Shown piece by piece: positions 47,780-57,662 of a DNA stretch of 64,000 nt (within the stretch, counting starts at the first letter, position 1; the number at the start of each line of letters is the position of its first letter). The notes beneath the pieces are model-generated. The model was not told the DNA's origin. It saw nothing but the letters and a program-made list of their open reading frames with translations, and did no database searches. A program made the position numbers and the translations under genes. Source of the DNA: Antedon mediterranea (taxonomy: Eukaryota; Echinodermata; Crinoidea; Comatulida; Antedonidae); the NCBI RefSeq assembly GCF_964355755.1, contig NC_092676.1, positions 8,288,288 through 8,352,287 of the forward strand, read 5' to 3'.

Positions 47780-48635
47780 AAAAAAAGTTAACCTGGGCCA
47801 AAATGTGTATACTGCCCTCATTCGACCAATGAATAAGTATACAAACTTATGTAGCTGCGGCTGTCAAAAGGATATTGTCAGTAAGTCTCTAGATAAAGCA
47901 GCTAAAACAGAGGAAAGAAGAGAAGCTATTGTAGATTTGCCATGCTTTGATGTTTATATTAGTAAAACAGAAGTAAATCGAGACTGCTATTGTTATAGTA
48001 CTGTAAGTATAATGCGTTATATAACAGTATCATATGTTTAGTTTTAACTTTAAGCCTCACCATGTTGTATGTTGTAAAACTATCGCCTTGCGAAGTTGTT
48101 GTGGTCCTCTCATTGTTCGTGTGCATGCGTAGGTGTTGTGGTCGAACCGTGCTTAGCCTCTAGGCTAAAACTTTAGCAATAGAATTGAATCATTTTTCTT
48201 ATTTATTTGTAAAGTTTCATTAAATACACACGGATATAATACTAAAATAGTTTTTCCACCAAAAAGCCCCACAGATTTCAGGCTACTAAAGTTATGAACA
48301 ATTTTTATTTTATGATATTATAATAAATGGCATTAATTTTATTCAATAAGGTACAGTCAGTCATAGTATCTATTTAATATTCACCATTAAAAACAAATAC
48401 AAAATTATCTAAAACTTTCATTTATTACTTTAAATAGATTGTGCCTAAATACACAATGTTCATTGATTTTGTTATTCAAAATAAACACAACATATGGAAA
48501 ATAAAAAACAAAATCTGTACAAAAGTAGTTTCAATTGGAGAAGTTACATTAAAAATTAAGAAAATAAAATTGTTAATGATACCACTTTGTACGCTTCCAT
48601 TCAAAGTTACAGTTCTTTCCTATCGATTTAACTAA
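47780..48635 (+). CDS. two phase-matched exons, possible C345C/netrin-like module
   Basis: Exon a ends at 48002 with ACT|GTAAGT in phase 0; exon b starts at 48438 after AAATAG in phase 0 and ends with TAA at 48633-48635. Exon a contains YTNLCSCGCQKDIVSKSLDK, then TEERREAIVDLPCFDVYISK; exon b contains KYTMFIDFVIQNKHN and VTLKIKKIKLLMIPLC. The order LC-C-C, K--EER---, DYVY-like, then an acidic or hydrophobic strand and a late cysteine resembles the C-terminal C345C (netrin-type) domain of complement C3/C4/C5. The start of exon a is uncertain: its acceptor is weak, and no other exons of such a gene are seen upstream. It could be a gene remnant. Confidence 0.35.
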
Positions 48636-49620
48636 AGCAAGAAACACAAACAAACACATAATTGTGCATACATCTGTAAACGCCCAAACAATAAGCATTA
48701 TACTGTACAAGCTTTTAGAAATTATAGTCATTGCCCTGAAACTGATCATTAGATATAGCTGATCTTGTCACTTATATGGTTTGTGACAAGAGATAGGATG
48801 TTATTTTATTAGGGTACTTAATGTACATCCATGACCTTTCACCTGGATGTTAACATTTTATTGATAGTGTGCTGTATGGAATTAAAGAACAACGAAATTT
48901 AAAAAGGTGTTTTCACACCTTCTTTGTTTATAACTTCTTGTGGTTATTCTATATTAACATTTCAAAGACATGACTTATAACACAGTCAATACATTAAAGT
49001 ATGGCTGGTATTTTAATTACTTTCTGCAGAATTCTTGAAATGGAGACCAAGTGGAAATTATGCTTAAAATTGCAAATGAAATTATTTAAATTATTATTCT
49101 GCTGCAGTAACTACATTTACTACAGTAACTACATTTACTGCAGTAACTTATGATTTTAGTTTGTTTCAATAAAGATGTATTTTGTCCCCCAGAAACATGA
49201 AAAATGAAGATTAATGATCCACTAATTTTATTAAAAAAATAAAATCAACTAGAAATACATTAAATACAGTTCAGTATTGAATAACCCAAGGCAATCTAAC
49301 AGTATGCTTAGCTACAGAGATCAAAGGGTTTATCTGTGGCTGCGACACGATAAGTTCCAAGTCCCTTAAACAGACACTGCGCACTGCAAGAATACAGTAT
49401 TGTTGGTATTTGTCGCAGCCAGACATAAGATCAAAGGACAGTTATGAGTTCCTATCTTGGCAAGGCGAGCTCAGTGTCCTTTTGCCTTGCTAATACCATG
49501 GAGGAATTTAAATCATTCCTCCATGCCAATTATTACATTGTTAGAGTTCTTTCTGTTTTTGATTGTACTGTATAAGAAATTCTGTGGTGAAAACTTAAAT
49601 AAATGATTCTTTGTTATTTT
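48636..49620. other. upstream flank or 5' intron of the TPBG-like gene
   Basis: No coding frame is seen. Repeats of GTAACTACATTTACT are at 49105-49145. Distant inverted TGGCTGCGACA / TGTCGCAGCCA arms lie at about 49331 and 49410. A polypyrimidine-CAG acceptor (TTATTTTCAG) ends at 49623, 29 bases before the start codon, so a 5' UTR intron is likely. Confidence 0.5.
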
Positions 49621-49652
49621 CAGTAATATTTGAAGTGTTGAGAGGCCTGACA

Positions 49653-50804
49653 ATGTTACTTCTACTCCTATTCGCAATCCCTGTTGTTTCTGGTCTGAAC
49701 TGCACAACACTTGCAAGTTTGTGTGATTGTACTGATCTGCAAAATAATTTGTTGAAACTTGTATGTAATGGTAAAGGAATACCAGATAAGGAATCCCTAC
49801 CAGACAACACAGCCGAGCTGCATATAAGTGGTAATACCATCGAAAACCTTACAGCACATTTTTTAAACAAAGAAATGTTGCAACTAACGGTTTTAAACCT
49901 GACCAATAATGAGATAAAAGACGTGAATGAAAGTGCCTTCATACATGCAGATTTTAAAGCTCTAGAGGTTCTTATACTGGACAACAATAAATTGGTTTTA
50001 AATGGAAATAGACTTATTAAAGGATTAAACAAATTAAAAACATTGAGTATGAGAAATGCATTTTATAACGGTACATTTGCAAGTCTTGTTGGTACGGCAC
50101 TCCGAAAATCACATACAGCATCATTGGAAAATATAATACTTGATAATAACGATTTCAGTGGTGGACTTCTACCGACAACGTTTAACTTTAGCTTGACCGG
50201 TAAAGGAAGTAAACCGAACATTAAAAGTATATCTTTGCGTAATACATCCCTGGAGATACTGTTCCCAGGGACCTTCAACAAGACACATTTGCCAGGTCTG
50301 ATAAATCTGAGTCTGAGCGACAACAACCTTCAAAATGTCGAAAAAGATGTTGTCAACGATTTTAAACAATTCCCAAACACCACGATCGATTTCTTAGGAA
50401 ACCCTTTCACCTGTAATTGTCGTTTATACAACTTTACTACGTGGATAAACGAAAGTTCTTTTGTCAGTAATCGGGAAAATTACACGTGTAGTGACGAATC
50501 ACCCAAAAGGAACTCTGGTCGAAAACTGTTAGAATTAGATCCTATTAACGACCTCAGAGATTTATGCTATGATATAGAGCCGGAAAATCCAAACGAAACG
50601 CTTTACGCATCGTACATTGCCCTCAGTGTTGTGTTTGGTATTGTAGCTATACTTGCAATGGTTATTCTATTTCTACGGCGAGGTGAGATCAAAGGATATT
50701 TCATGAGAATGTTCAACGTAGCTCACGAAACGCTTAGTGACAAAGGAGGTTACACAGACATGGATAACCCATACATACCAGAGACGCCTGCTGTTGATGT
50801 TTAG
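49653..50804 (+). CDS. trophoblast-glycoprotein-like LRR receptor (383 residues)
   Basis: Single coding exon. I start at ATG 49653 because an intron acceptor lies at 49622-49623 and the protein then begins with a clean signal peptide (MLLLLLFAIPVVSG). An LRRNT cap with cysteines follows (about 17-40), then LRRs including LTVLNLTNNEIKDV, LEVLILDNNKL and LINLSLSDNNLQNV (about 55-250). The LRRCT cap has NPFTCNCRLYNFTTWI, ENYTCSDE and RKLLELD (about 258-315). One membrane segment spans about 319-341, then a 42-residue tail ends TPAVDV. LRRCT wording, short basic tail and C-terminal valine parallel vertebrate TPBG (5T4/WAIF1), a Wnt-modulating receptor whose tail ends in a PDZ ligand. Many NxT/S sites suggest glycosylation. 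Opposite-strand frames are shadows. Orthology is inferred, not tested. Confidence 0.85.
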   Translation: MLLLLLFAIPVVSGLNCTTLASLCDCTDLQNNLLKLVCNGKGIPDKESLPDNTAELHISGNTIENLTAHFLNKEMLQLTVLNLTNNEIKDVNESAFIHADFKALEVLILDNNKLVLNGNRLIKGLNKLKTLSMRNAFYNGTFASLVGTALRKSHTASLENIILDNNDFSGGLLPTTFNFSLTGKGSKPNIKSISLRNTSLEILFPGTFNKTHLPGLINLSLSDNNLQNVEKDVVNDFKQFPNTTIDFLGNPFTCNCRLYNFTTWINESSFVSNRENYTCSDESPKRNSGRKLLELDPINDLRDLCYDIEPENPNETLYASYIALSVVFGIVAILAMVILFLRRGEIKGYFMRMFNVAHETLSDKGGYTDMDNPYIPETPAVDV

Positions 50805-50811
50805 TTATTAG

Positions 50812-50817
50812 GTAAGT
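50812..50817 (+). other. strong 5' splice site just after the TPBG-like stop
   Basis: TTATTAG|GTAAGTT begins 8 bases after the stop codon TAG (50802-50804). If used, the 3' UTR is spliced. This would place the 2.6-kb transposon in a 3' UTR intron, and the stop is close enough to the junction not to trigger decay. Confidence 0.4.
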
Positions 50818-51727
50818 TACAGTACAATGGTACAGATTCCATAAAAAAACAGACTGAACCAGTGGAGTAACGCAGATGTGTGAGGCCCTGGTTTATGGAC
50901 TCTTAACTATTAAATTGGCTTTCAAATGATGGAGACCTCTGGCGTTTAACCTTTTTCGACATATTTAATGCTTTTTTTTTCTCTCCGGGCCATACTCAAG
51001 GGCCCCTACTGTATAAGCTCCTGGACCCCTGATATTAGGGTCATTCCATCTCAGTTCACCCAAAAAAAATGGAATTTTAAACCCTACCTCTTCCAATTTT
51101 GATGAAATTTGGTATATGGGTGATTCATAGCAATTAAAGCCAAAATTTCAAATTTTAACTTTATCGGACCAACGGTTTTCGAGATATCGCAATTTCAATT
51201 TTCGGTTTTTACGCAAAAAAGCGCGCGGCCGCCACGTTTCAAAGAGCTGTATCTCGGGAACTATAGGTTCGATTTTAAAAACAAAGGTATTTTTGTAAAG
51301 GGGAGACCATAAGGAACCTAAATATACTAATTGTGTGTGTTTTATGTTAATTTTAAGTTGAATAAAACTTTGACATATATTTTGACCTTGAAATTGACCC
51401 CGTGGAACACGCCCGATTTGTTGGTGACTATCACGAAAAATGTAGCCCTACGTGACAACTACAACATATAAAAAAATTGGAGGGGTTTTTTTCTTTGTTT
51501 CCATGAAATTACAATTTGAAGTTGACATACCTCTTCCTTTTAGTGTATTTTTGGTGTTGTTATACTTATACACAGTGTGAACACTAACTGTTAAGGTGTC
51601 TTATTGTTACGCTTTCTCATCAGGCCCACTTAAACAGTAGATGTATTTTGATATGAGAAATACTGGGTAACTCACATACTTTTCAAATCAATTTTGACAC
51701 ATAGTTTAGTGTCCTTACTATGTTATT

Positions 51728-52141
51728 ATGCACATTAACATATGCATAATAAGTGATTGCAGAGAACATACAACAGTTACTGTATATGCCTTTTTAAAGG
51801 TTGTCATCCCCTATATAAAAACAAAACTACCAACCATGAAAAAAGTTCATTATTTCACAGATGGATGTGGCGGCCAATACAAAAACAAATATAACTTTAT
51901 TAACCTTTGCCACTACCAGGAAGATTTTGGTTTAGACGCAGAGTGGAATTTTTTTGCTACATCACATGGCAAGAGTGCGTGTGATGGCATAGGTGGAACA
52001 GTTAATAGGCTTGTCACTAAGAGAAGCTTACAGCGTTTGACTGAATGTCATATTATCACATCTCTCAGTATGTTCGACTACTGTGTAATTTTTTATTTCT
52101 ATTTTATGTCTTTAGGCAATGTGGCCAAGGATTATCAATAG
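51728..52141 (+). pseudogene. transposase remnant, N-terminal piece
   Basis: The frame encodes SDCREHTTVTVYAFLK, then KKVHYFTDGCGGQYKNK (residues 38-54) and FFATSHGKSACDGIGGTV (75-92). D45 and D86 are candidate catalytic acids of a DDE-type core. These blocks recur in uncharacterised transposon proteins of many invertebrates. The part expected upstream is absent, and the last 30 residues after MFDYC look like non-coding read-through before the SINE. So the gene is truncated and interrupted. Confidence 0.6.
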
Positions 52142-52149
52142 TGAATTAG

Positions 52150-52426
52150 TCACTGTCCTATCAGATAGGTGGTAATCCCCCTGATACAGGGGCTATTGTG
52201 TGAACCAGTTCACCGGGGTAACCCCCTACTCTTTTTCGAATAATGAACTGGGTCCTTTAAAGTACACACATGTTATAACTGTGTACACTGGACTATGGTT
52301 TATAGTCCTTATCCGAGAAGACTTGAAGAGAGGAGCGAGTCGGCCTCGAACCCTTGCCGATGTTGTTTTCTTTTAGGTACGGTAAACGGCGCCCCTGCCT
52401 TAACCGCTCGGCCATATGACTCGCTC
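52150..52426 (-). repeat. tRNA-derived SINE, full-length head and core
   Basis: On the reverse strand from 52426: a 9-base stem GAGCGAGTC pairs with GACTCGCTC at 52333-52341. The A box TGGCCGAGCGGTTAAGG is at 52414-52398 and the B box GGTTCGAGGCC at 52352-52342. The head resembles a Ser/Leu-type tRNA. The body contains the core GTGTACTTTAAAGGACCC and GGGGGTTACCCCGGTGAAC, shared with 43590-43805. It splits the transposase frame. The long, altered anticodon region shows it is a SINE and not a tRNA gene. Confidence 0.85.
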
Positions 52427-52428
52427 AT

Positions 52429-52914
52429 ATGGACATTCCAGGCATCAACTTTTTTCATGTGGGAATAGATGAGGTATCTACTGTAGAAAAAGAAATAAAG
52501 CCGAGATTCAACCTCGCCCAGACCATCAAGGGTACATTACAATATCATCGCTTTGTTCCCGTTTCTCTGGCACAGATGCAGGTCTACAAACTTAGTACCC
52601 AGATAAACCCTCCGGATGTGGTAGTGATTCAAGAATCTTTCAGTGATGAAAATGAAATTGTTGCTGATACACAACCCACCATTATTAGACTTAAGAATTT
52701 TGTGTGCTGTAGTTATGATGGTGTCCCATGGATTGGTTTGGTGGTGGATGTCTCACTCTCAGAAGAGTTTGGGGATTTTCAAATTAAATTTATGCATCCT
52801 CATGGGTCAGCGAAAACCTTTTATTGGCCGTCCAAAGAAGACTGTTGCTGGATTCCTGAATCAAATGTACATTGTATTATAGCCTCTCCGTTTATAAATC
52901 CTCTCCGTTTATAA
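52429..52914 (+). pseudogene. transposase remnant, C-terminal piece
   Basis: The frame encodes DIPGINFFHVGIDEV, NLAQTIKGTLQYHRFVPVSL (about 28-47), then CCSYDGVPWIGLVVDV, QIKFMHPHGSAKTFYWPSKE and CCWIPESNVHCII. The C-terminal YDG-WIG, FMHPHG-A--F-WP and CW(V/I)P blocks accompany the SDG/ATSHGK block in the same invertebrate transposon proteins. Its methionine start is arbitrary: the original frame continued from the piece at 51728-52141 across the SINE. Confidence 0.6.
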
Positions 52915-54107
52915 AATCCTCTTCGACTAGGAATTACAGTATTTCCCAAAATGATCGCCACAACATTTCTAAATACTGTTTGAATTGTCCAGATGACAAG
53001 GAGTAAAGGCCAGACATAGACAATTGTAACATTATAATAATATATTTAGTTTGTAAATAAAATTAATTTTGGAATACATCAAATTGACATTGAAGTAATG
53101 CATGGACAGACACCAAAAATACACTAAAAGGAAGAGGTATGTCAACTTCAAATTGTAATTTCATGGAAACAAAGAAAAAAACCCCTCCAATTTTTTTATA
53201 TGTTGTAGTTGACACGTAGGGCTACATTTTTCATGATAGTCACCAACAAAACGGGCATGTTCCACGGGTCAATTTCAAGGTCAAAATATATGTCAAAGTT
53301 TTATTCAACTTAAAATTAACATAAAACACACACAATTAGTATATTTAGATTCCTTATGGTCTCCCCTTTACAAAAATACCTTTGCTTTTAAAATCGAACC
53401 TATAGTTCCCGAGATACAGCTCTTTGAAACGTGGCGGACGCGCCCTTTTTTGCGTAAAAACCGAAAATTGAAATTGCGATATCTTGAAAACCGTTGGTCC
53501 GATAAAGTTAAAATTTGAAATTTTGGCTTTAATTGCTATGAATCACCCATATACCAAATTTCATCAAAATTGGAAGAGGTAGGGTTTAACTCATTGGGTG
53601 ATCTGAGATGGAATGACCCATTAACCACCCGCATAGCCATTACAAATTCTCCCTCCCCACGCTGATGTACAGTAAACTACTGTAACTATACTCAAAATAC
53701 AATACAGTACCAGCGAGAATTACTGCCCAATTCGGACGCGGCAGACGCGGCATGAATACGTCCATGACGCGTCCACTTCGCGTCCATTATATCGACGCGT
53801 CTGACGTGATTTGACCTTAGACCAACGTCCTTTGTGTTTGAGCTAACCGGGAGCTAACCACGCCGGTGTTGACGTAAACAAAAGCTCCGCATTGTTACTG
53901 TACTACAGTTATATTCTGTACGATGTTTTCTCAACCCGTGAAAACCTGTATTAAACGAAATGTATTTTATACTACAGTAGTTAATAACATGCACAAAAAA
54001 ACCTCTAAAAAACGAATTAATGAATAAGTGCGTATAGATACCAGTTCATTAGTACTACAGCTTACTATATGGGCAAGAAAGACTGATTTTTTGTGAGTAA
54101 AATTATT

Positions 54108-54520
54108 ATCGGATGTCAAAAAACTTCTTTGGCACGCCGCCTAAAAAGAAACCGCTGAACGAGACTTGCGGGAAATGCAGTGCTGAAACCACGTGTGCCT
54201 GCCATGCAGTAAAACCACGTGATAGCATATTTACCAAACTCGAACAATCGGCGACCCGAGTGTGTGAAAATATGTTGCTTTCGCTGTCCGAGCGAAGCAA
54301 TGAATTGTGAGTATCGAATGTCAAAAAACTTCTTTGGCACGCCGCCTAAAAAGAAACCGCCGAACGGGACTTGCGGGAAATGTAGTGCTGAAACCACGTG
54401 TGCCTGCCATGCATGCAGTAAAACCACGTGATAGCATATTTACCTAACTCGACCGTTCGGCGACCCGAGTGTGTGAAAAATAGTTTGCTTTCGCTGTCCG
54501 AGCGAAGCAATGAATTTTAT
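54108..54520. repeat. 205-bp tandem duplication carrying a possible retroelement ORF1 start
   Basis: Copies 54108-54312 and 54313-54520 differ at about a dozen positions. Copy 1 is open as KNFFGTPPKKKP, ETCGKCSAETTCACHA and IFTKLEQSATRVCENMLLS. Copy 2 has a 4-base gain (CATG repeated) that shifts the frame after CACHA. The motif pattern, a CxxC cluster followed by a coiled-coil start, recalls N-termini of LINE ORF1 proteins, but this is only an impression. Confidence 0.6.
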
Positions 54521-54767
54521 ATACTAATTAAAAAATCGACACATTGTAATGGACAAAAATGGTGCAGTACATGTAGTTTTGTAACACTATAAATATCCTC
54601 AACCTATTTTTATTCATTATATTAAATTCTAGCACCCGCCCTTGGCTTTTTTGTTTTAAATCGCTTTTGTACCAAGCCTTAATGCCTTTGTGTTGTTCCG
54701 TGTCCTATTGTCTTTTTCTATTCAGTGTATCAAATTCTAACACCCGCCCTTGTTTTTTTGTACCAAT

Positions 54768-54878
54768 TTTGGGGTCTAAGCATAGAGATATTATAGTGAC
54801 AATTTTGGGGTCTAAGCATAGAGATATTATAGTGAACTTCACTATAATATCTCTATGCTTAGACCCCAAAATTGGTAC
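54768..54878. repeat. long near-perfect palindrome of GGGGTCTAAGCATAGAGATA
   Basis: The sequence TTTTGGGGTCTAAGCATAGA (continuing GATATTATAGTGA) occurs twice in tandem (from 54767 and 54804), and is then followed at 54840-54878 by its inverse, with a single unpaired base at the centre of the GTGAA-C-TTCAC turn. Arms are about 36 bp. The same motif forms the palindrome at 47438-47485. Confidence 0.85.
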
Positions 54879-55891
54879 AAAATAACATTAACTAAAAAAA
54901 TATTATTACAGTCATTATTACAACATGGAGGTATACCTCCATGATTACAATTATACAAACACTGTAATCTTAACATGATCAGAGAGGAACATCATTATAG
55001 CGTAAAAAAAATATTTCTTAATATTTATAAGCAAAGCGTACACAGAATGCCTAGTGTTGTACTGTACGTCATCAACAGGGTCATCAACCCGCTTTTCAGC
55101 AGCGGTAGTAGAACATGGTTGCAATATTGCTGGGATCCAATGGAGTAGAAAAATATCACGTGCTCTTTGTTGCGCGCTACTGTATATGACGACCATGGAG
55201 ATATAAATTGACAGTGTACAGTACATACTGTAGGCTACATGATTTTGTTGAGCCTTCTTCCACAGTTTTAACTCATCATATGACATTTAAATATAACTTA
55301 TTTCTCTATGATCATATCAATAATTCAACATGAAATAGAGGCCTCGTTATTAAAAAAATATTCTTCCATAAAATGATTCATATGAACAAAATATACTGTA
55401 TCATGACGATGATTATTGATCGAGCACGCTAGGCCGATCTCAGGCGGTGGTGTACGTGCTAGACAGTGAACCGGCCGGCTAGATCCCACGGCGGGCTAGC
55501 GATGGATATAAACACAGTTTCGCACGAAACTGGCTTTTTGGACGAATTATTCGGCAGATAAAAATAAACACAACACACACAAGTCGTAGGCTAACTTTAT
55601 TTATTTTTTAATCATATTGTTTGTGAATGTGAAAGTATTTTATAAACAAACACCAATACAGCCAACCCTGCTCAACATTCAGGCTTAGTTTTCCGATGTC
55701 ATTTGAATATGAATACGGTCGCGAACAATAACAAAAACAGACTCAGGTAGCGAGGTCACGGCCCGCCCGACAAAAGTGCGTCCAAATCATTGGTTTAGTT
55801 TATGAATGGACGCGTCGTGGACGCAAATTGGACGGACACTCGACGCGTCCGTCGCGTCCAAAAAGGGGCAGTAATTCTCGCTGGTACTGTA

Positions 55892-56662
55892 TACATTAGG
55901 TCAATGAAAAAGATTATATCGAGTAAAACAATTAACACACCATTCTCCCTTCAATTCTCCTTTATTCGTACAGTAGTTCCCAAGGTAAGGATGTACAGTA
56001 AGTGAGTTACTGTAAATGTAACCAGTCAGTGGACAGTTTGGATGAAGTCGTGTTATTGGTCAAATTCGGCTATGTTTCAACGTAAATTTGTTGTAAAAAA
56101 TTCATGTGTTTTGACAAATGCCATGTTCAGTTTTATTCAATACATCAAAATCGGGTCGCAGGGATGTCATCATGAATTAACTTAGATCTGTAACCGTATT
56201 TGACGGGTAAACTGCTACTAATCTACAGTAATTTTCAAATTTTAAGTGCCGTAAGTAAATCAAATATATTTACTGTAACTGGATACTGGATAATGATTAT
56301 TAATATTAAACATTCCTTTTATAAATAAAAACATGATTATATAATTATCAACAGAGAGTCACCTAGTTATATAGTAAAGTAATACTGTAGTAGTGACATG
56401 GACCTATAAATTGTCCATGATACTGTAGTAGACGCAGTGTTCTATCAATATTAATTTTCTATAATAGAAACACAACTGGTATGGTATAAAGGCCTCACAG
56501 CATGTTAAATGCCATAGAGGAAATAGGCTTTGCTTTACTGATACTGATGTCATTTTCACTAATTCAATAAGACTGAATTATTTGTTAATTTTACATACAG
56601 TACACTACTTAGTATATTCATGGATCTATAAATTAGATCTAGATCTAATTAATAGGTCCTAA
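55892..56662. other. non-coding interval
   Basis: No gene is recognised. A good donor-like CCCAAG|GTAAGG is at 55986, at the end of a short open stretch, without a supported exon start. Confidence 0.4.
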
Positions 56663-57362
56663 CGCCCGTATTCTTAAACCGGACTACCGGTCGTAGTTCG
56701 AGCTAAAACTTTAAAAATTATGTCATTTTAATTCATAAACCGAACTTCAACTAAATCGCCGACTAATTCAGGCCAACCTCGACTAAATCGAGACGGATTT
56801 TGATCGATTTTTTTAGTCCTGGAGTTGGCAGGCTAAATGGTTGACTAAATGGTTTTTAAACGTTGTTTATGTAAAAACGTAACAGTCATTGAGTTGTTAT
56901 ATTGGCCAGATATTGAAGAATGAAATATCTATTTTTATATTAGCTTAATTAAATATATACATTGGTATAAGTTATAATAATGAAAATCATCTTTATTTAC
57001 AACCGTATACAAATTACATTATTTTCTTCGCGCAAGTCCGACTTGAACTACGTCACGTCATAGCGACAATGGCAGATGCACGCGATGGAATGTTAAGGGG
57101 GCCTAGCGCTTTCTTGTCACGCTATGAAGTGTGTGGTTTGTCGCGATCATACTTAGTTGGGGGCCTAGAAAATATAAAAGTTACTGTACCGCCATGGTTC
57201 CTAAATATATTTTGAAGATTTTGTTTGTTGTTAATCAAAAGTACTTCACTGTTAAATTAATACTGATCTTGTTCTAATAATTAACGATTACAATTATTTT
57301 TCATGTACAGTATATAGTCCTGATGCGTAAAAAGTGGAAAGTGATATCAATGCGCAAAATTT
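56663..57362. mobile_element. PIF/Harbinger-type element, inverted truncated copy
   Basis: It starts CGCCCGTATTCTTAAACCGG after TAA and runs as the reverse complement of 41087-41909 down to the GTGATATCA-TGCGCAAAAT region, where it stops without its other terminus. It contains an extra block (about 57050-57150) compared with the intact copy. Confidence 0.85.
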
Positions 57363-57469
57363 CGTCTTTTTTGGAGCAAAAAATTATGTTTTACTCCAAA
57401 AATGAGTAGCTAACAGTAGAAATTTAATTTTTTTTTTTACATGGATATACCCAGTGGATTGTACACTAC

Positions 57470-57650
57470 ATGATTCAATCACTTTTATGTTGGTTCGGTG
57501 GGGTTTGCTATGTTTTTTTTTTAGGTTTGCGGGGGTTTGCGGGGTTTGCGGTGTTTAGCAATACCCATTCAATCACTTTTATGTTGGTTCAGTGGAGTTT
57601 GCTATGTTTTTTTGGAGGTTTGCGGGGATTTAGCAATACCCATTTTCTAA
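57470..57650. repeat. direct duplication of about 97 bp, G/T-rich
   Basis: ATTCAATCACTTTTATGTTG followed by GTTTGCTATGTTTTTTT and GGTTTGCGGGG occurs at 57473 and again at 57568. The first copy has extra GGTTTGCGG units. The open frame here is a by-product. Confidence 0.8.
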
Positions 57651-57662
57651 CTCCAAATTCAG

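Larger units (their letters stand above)
51038..53619. mobile_element. 2.6-kb DNA transposon with 0.5-kb terminal inverted repeats
   Basis: The left arm 51038-51557 and right arm 53110-53619 are inverted copies, starting GGGTCATTCCATCTCAG at both ends with high identity. The flanking ATTA at 51034-51037 and 53620-53623 is a 4-bp target duplication. Between the arms lie two forward-strand transposase remnants split by a SINE. Similar proteins with the SDG/FTDG-YKNK and ATSHGK signatures occur in many invertebrates, but I cannot name the superfamily. Confidence 0.88.
53705..55889. mobile_element. 2.2-kb TA-flanked element, Tc1/pogo type
   Basis: The ends CAGTACCAGCGAGAATTACT and its exact inverse (perfect over 24 bases, through TGCC) are flanked by TA at 53703-53704 and 55890-55891. 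Subterminal regions on both sides are rich in GGACGCG / CGCGTCC repeats. TA duplication and CAG...CTG ends fit the Tc1/mariner-pogo group. No transposase is present; the interior contains a tandem duplication and a long palindrome. The element starts 85 bp after the preceding transposon ends. Confidence 0.8.

Noticed and set aside
49595-50369. Reverse-strand frames of 145, 87 and 66 codons
   Set aside because: Antisense shadows of the TPBG-like coding exon; no domain in them.
52333-52426. tRNA gene
   Set aside because: A and B boxes and an acceptor-like stem are present, but the anticodon arm is abnormal and a SINE body follows.
54106-54427. Reverse-strand frame of 103 codons across the 205-bp duplication
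   Set aside because: It repeats itself because of the duplication and is antisense to the more protein-like forward frame.
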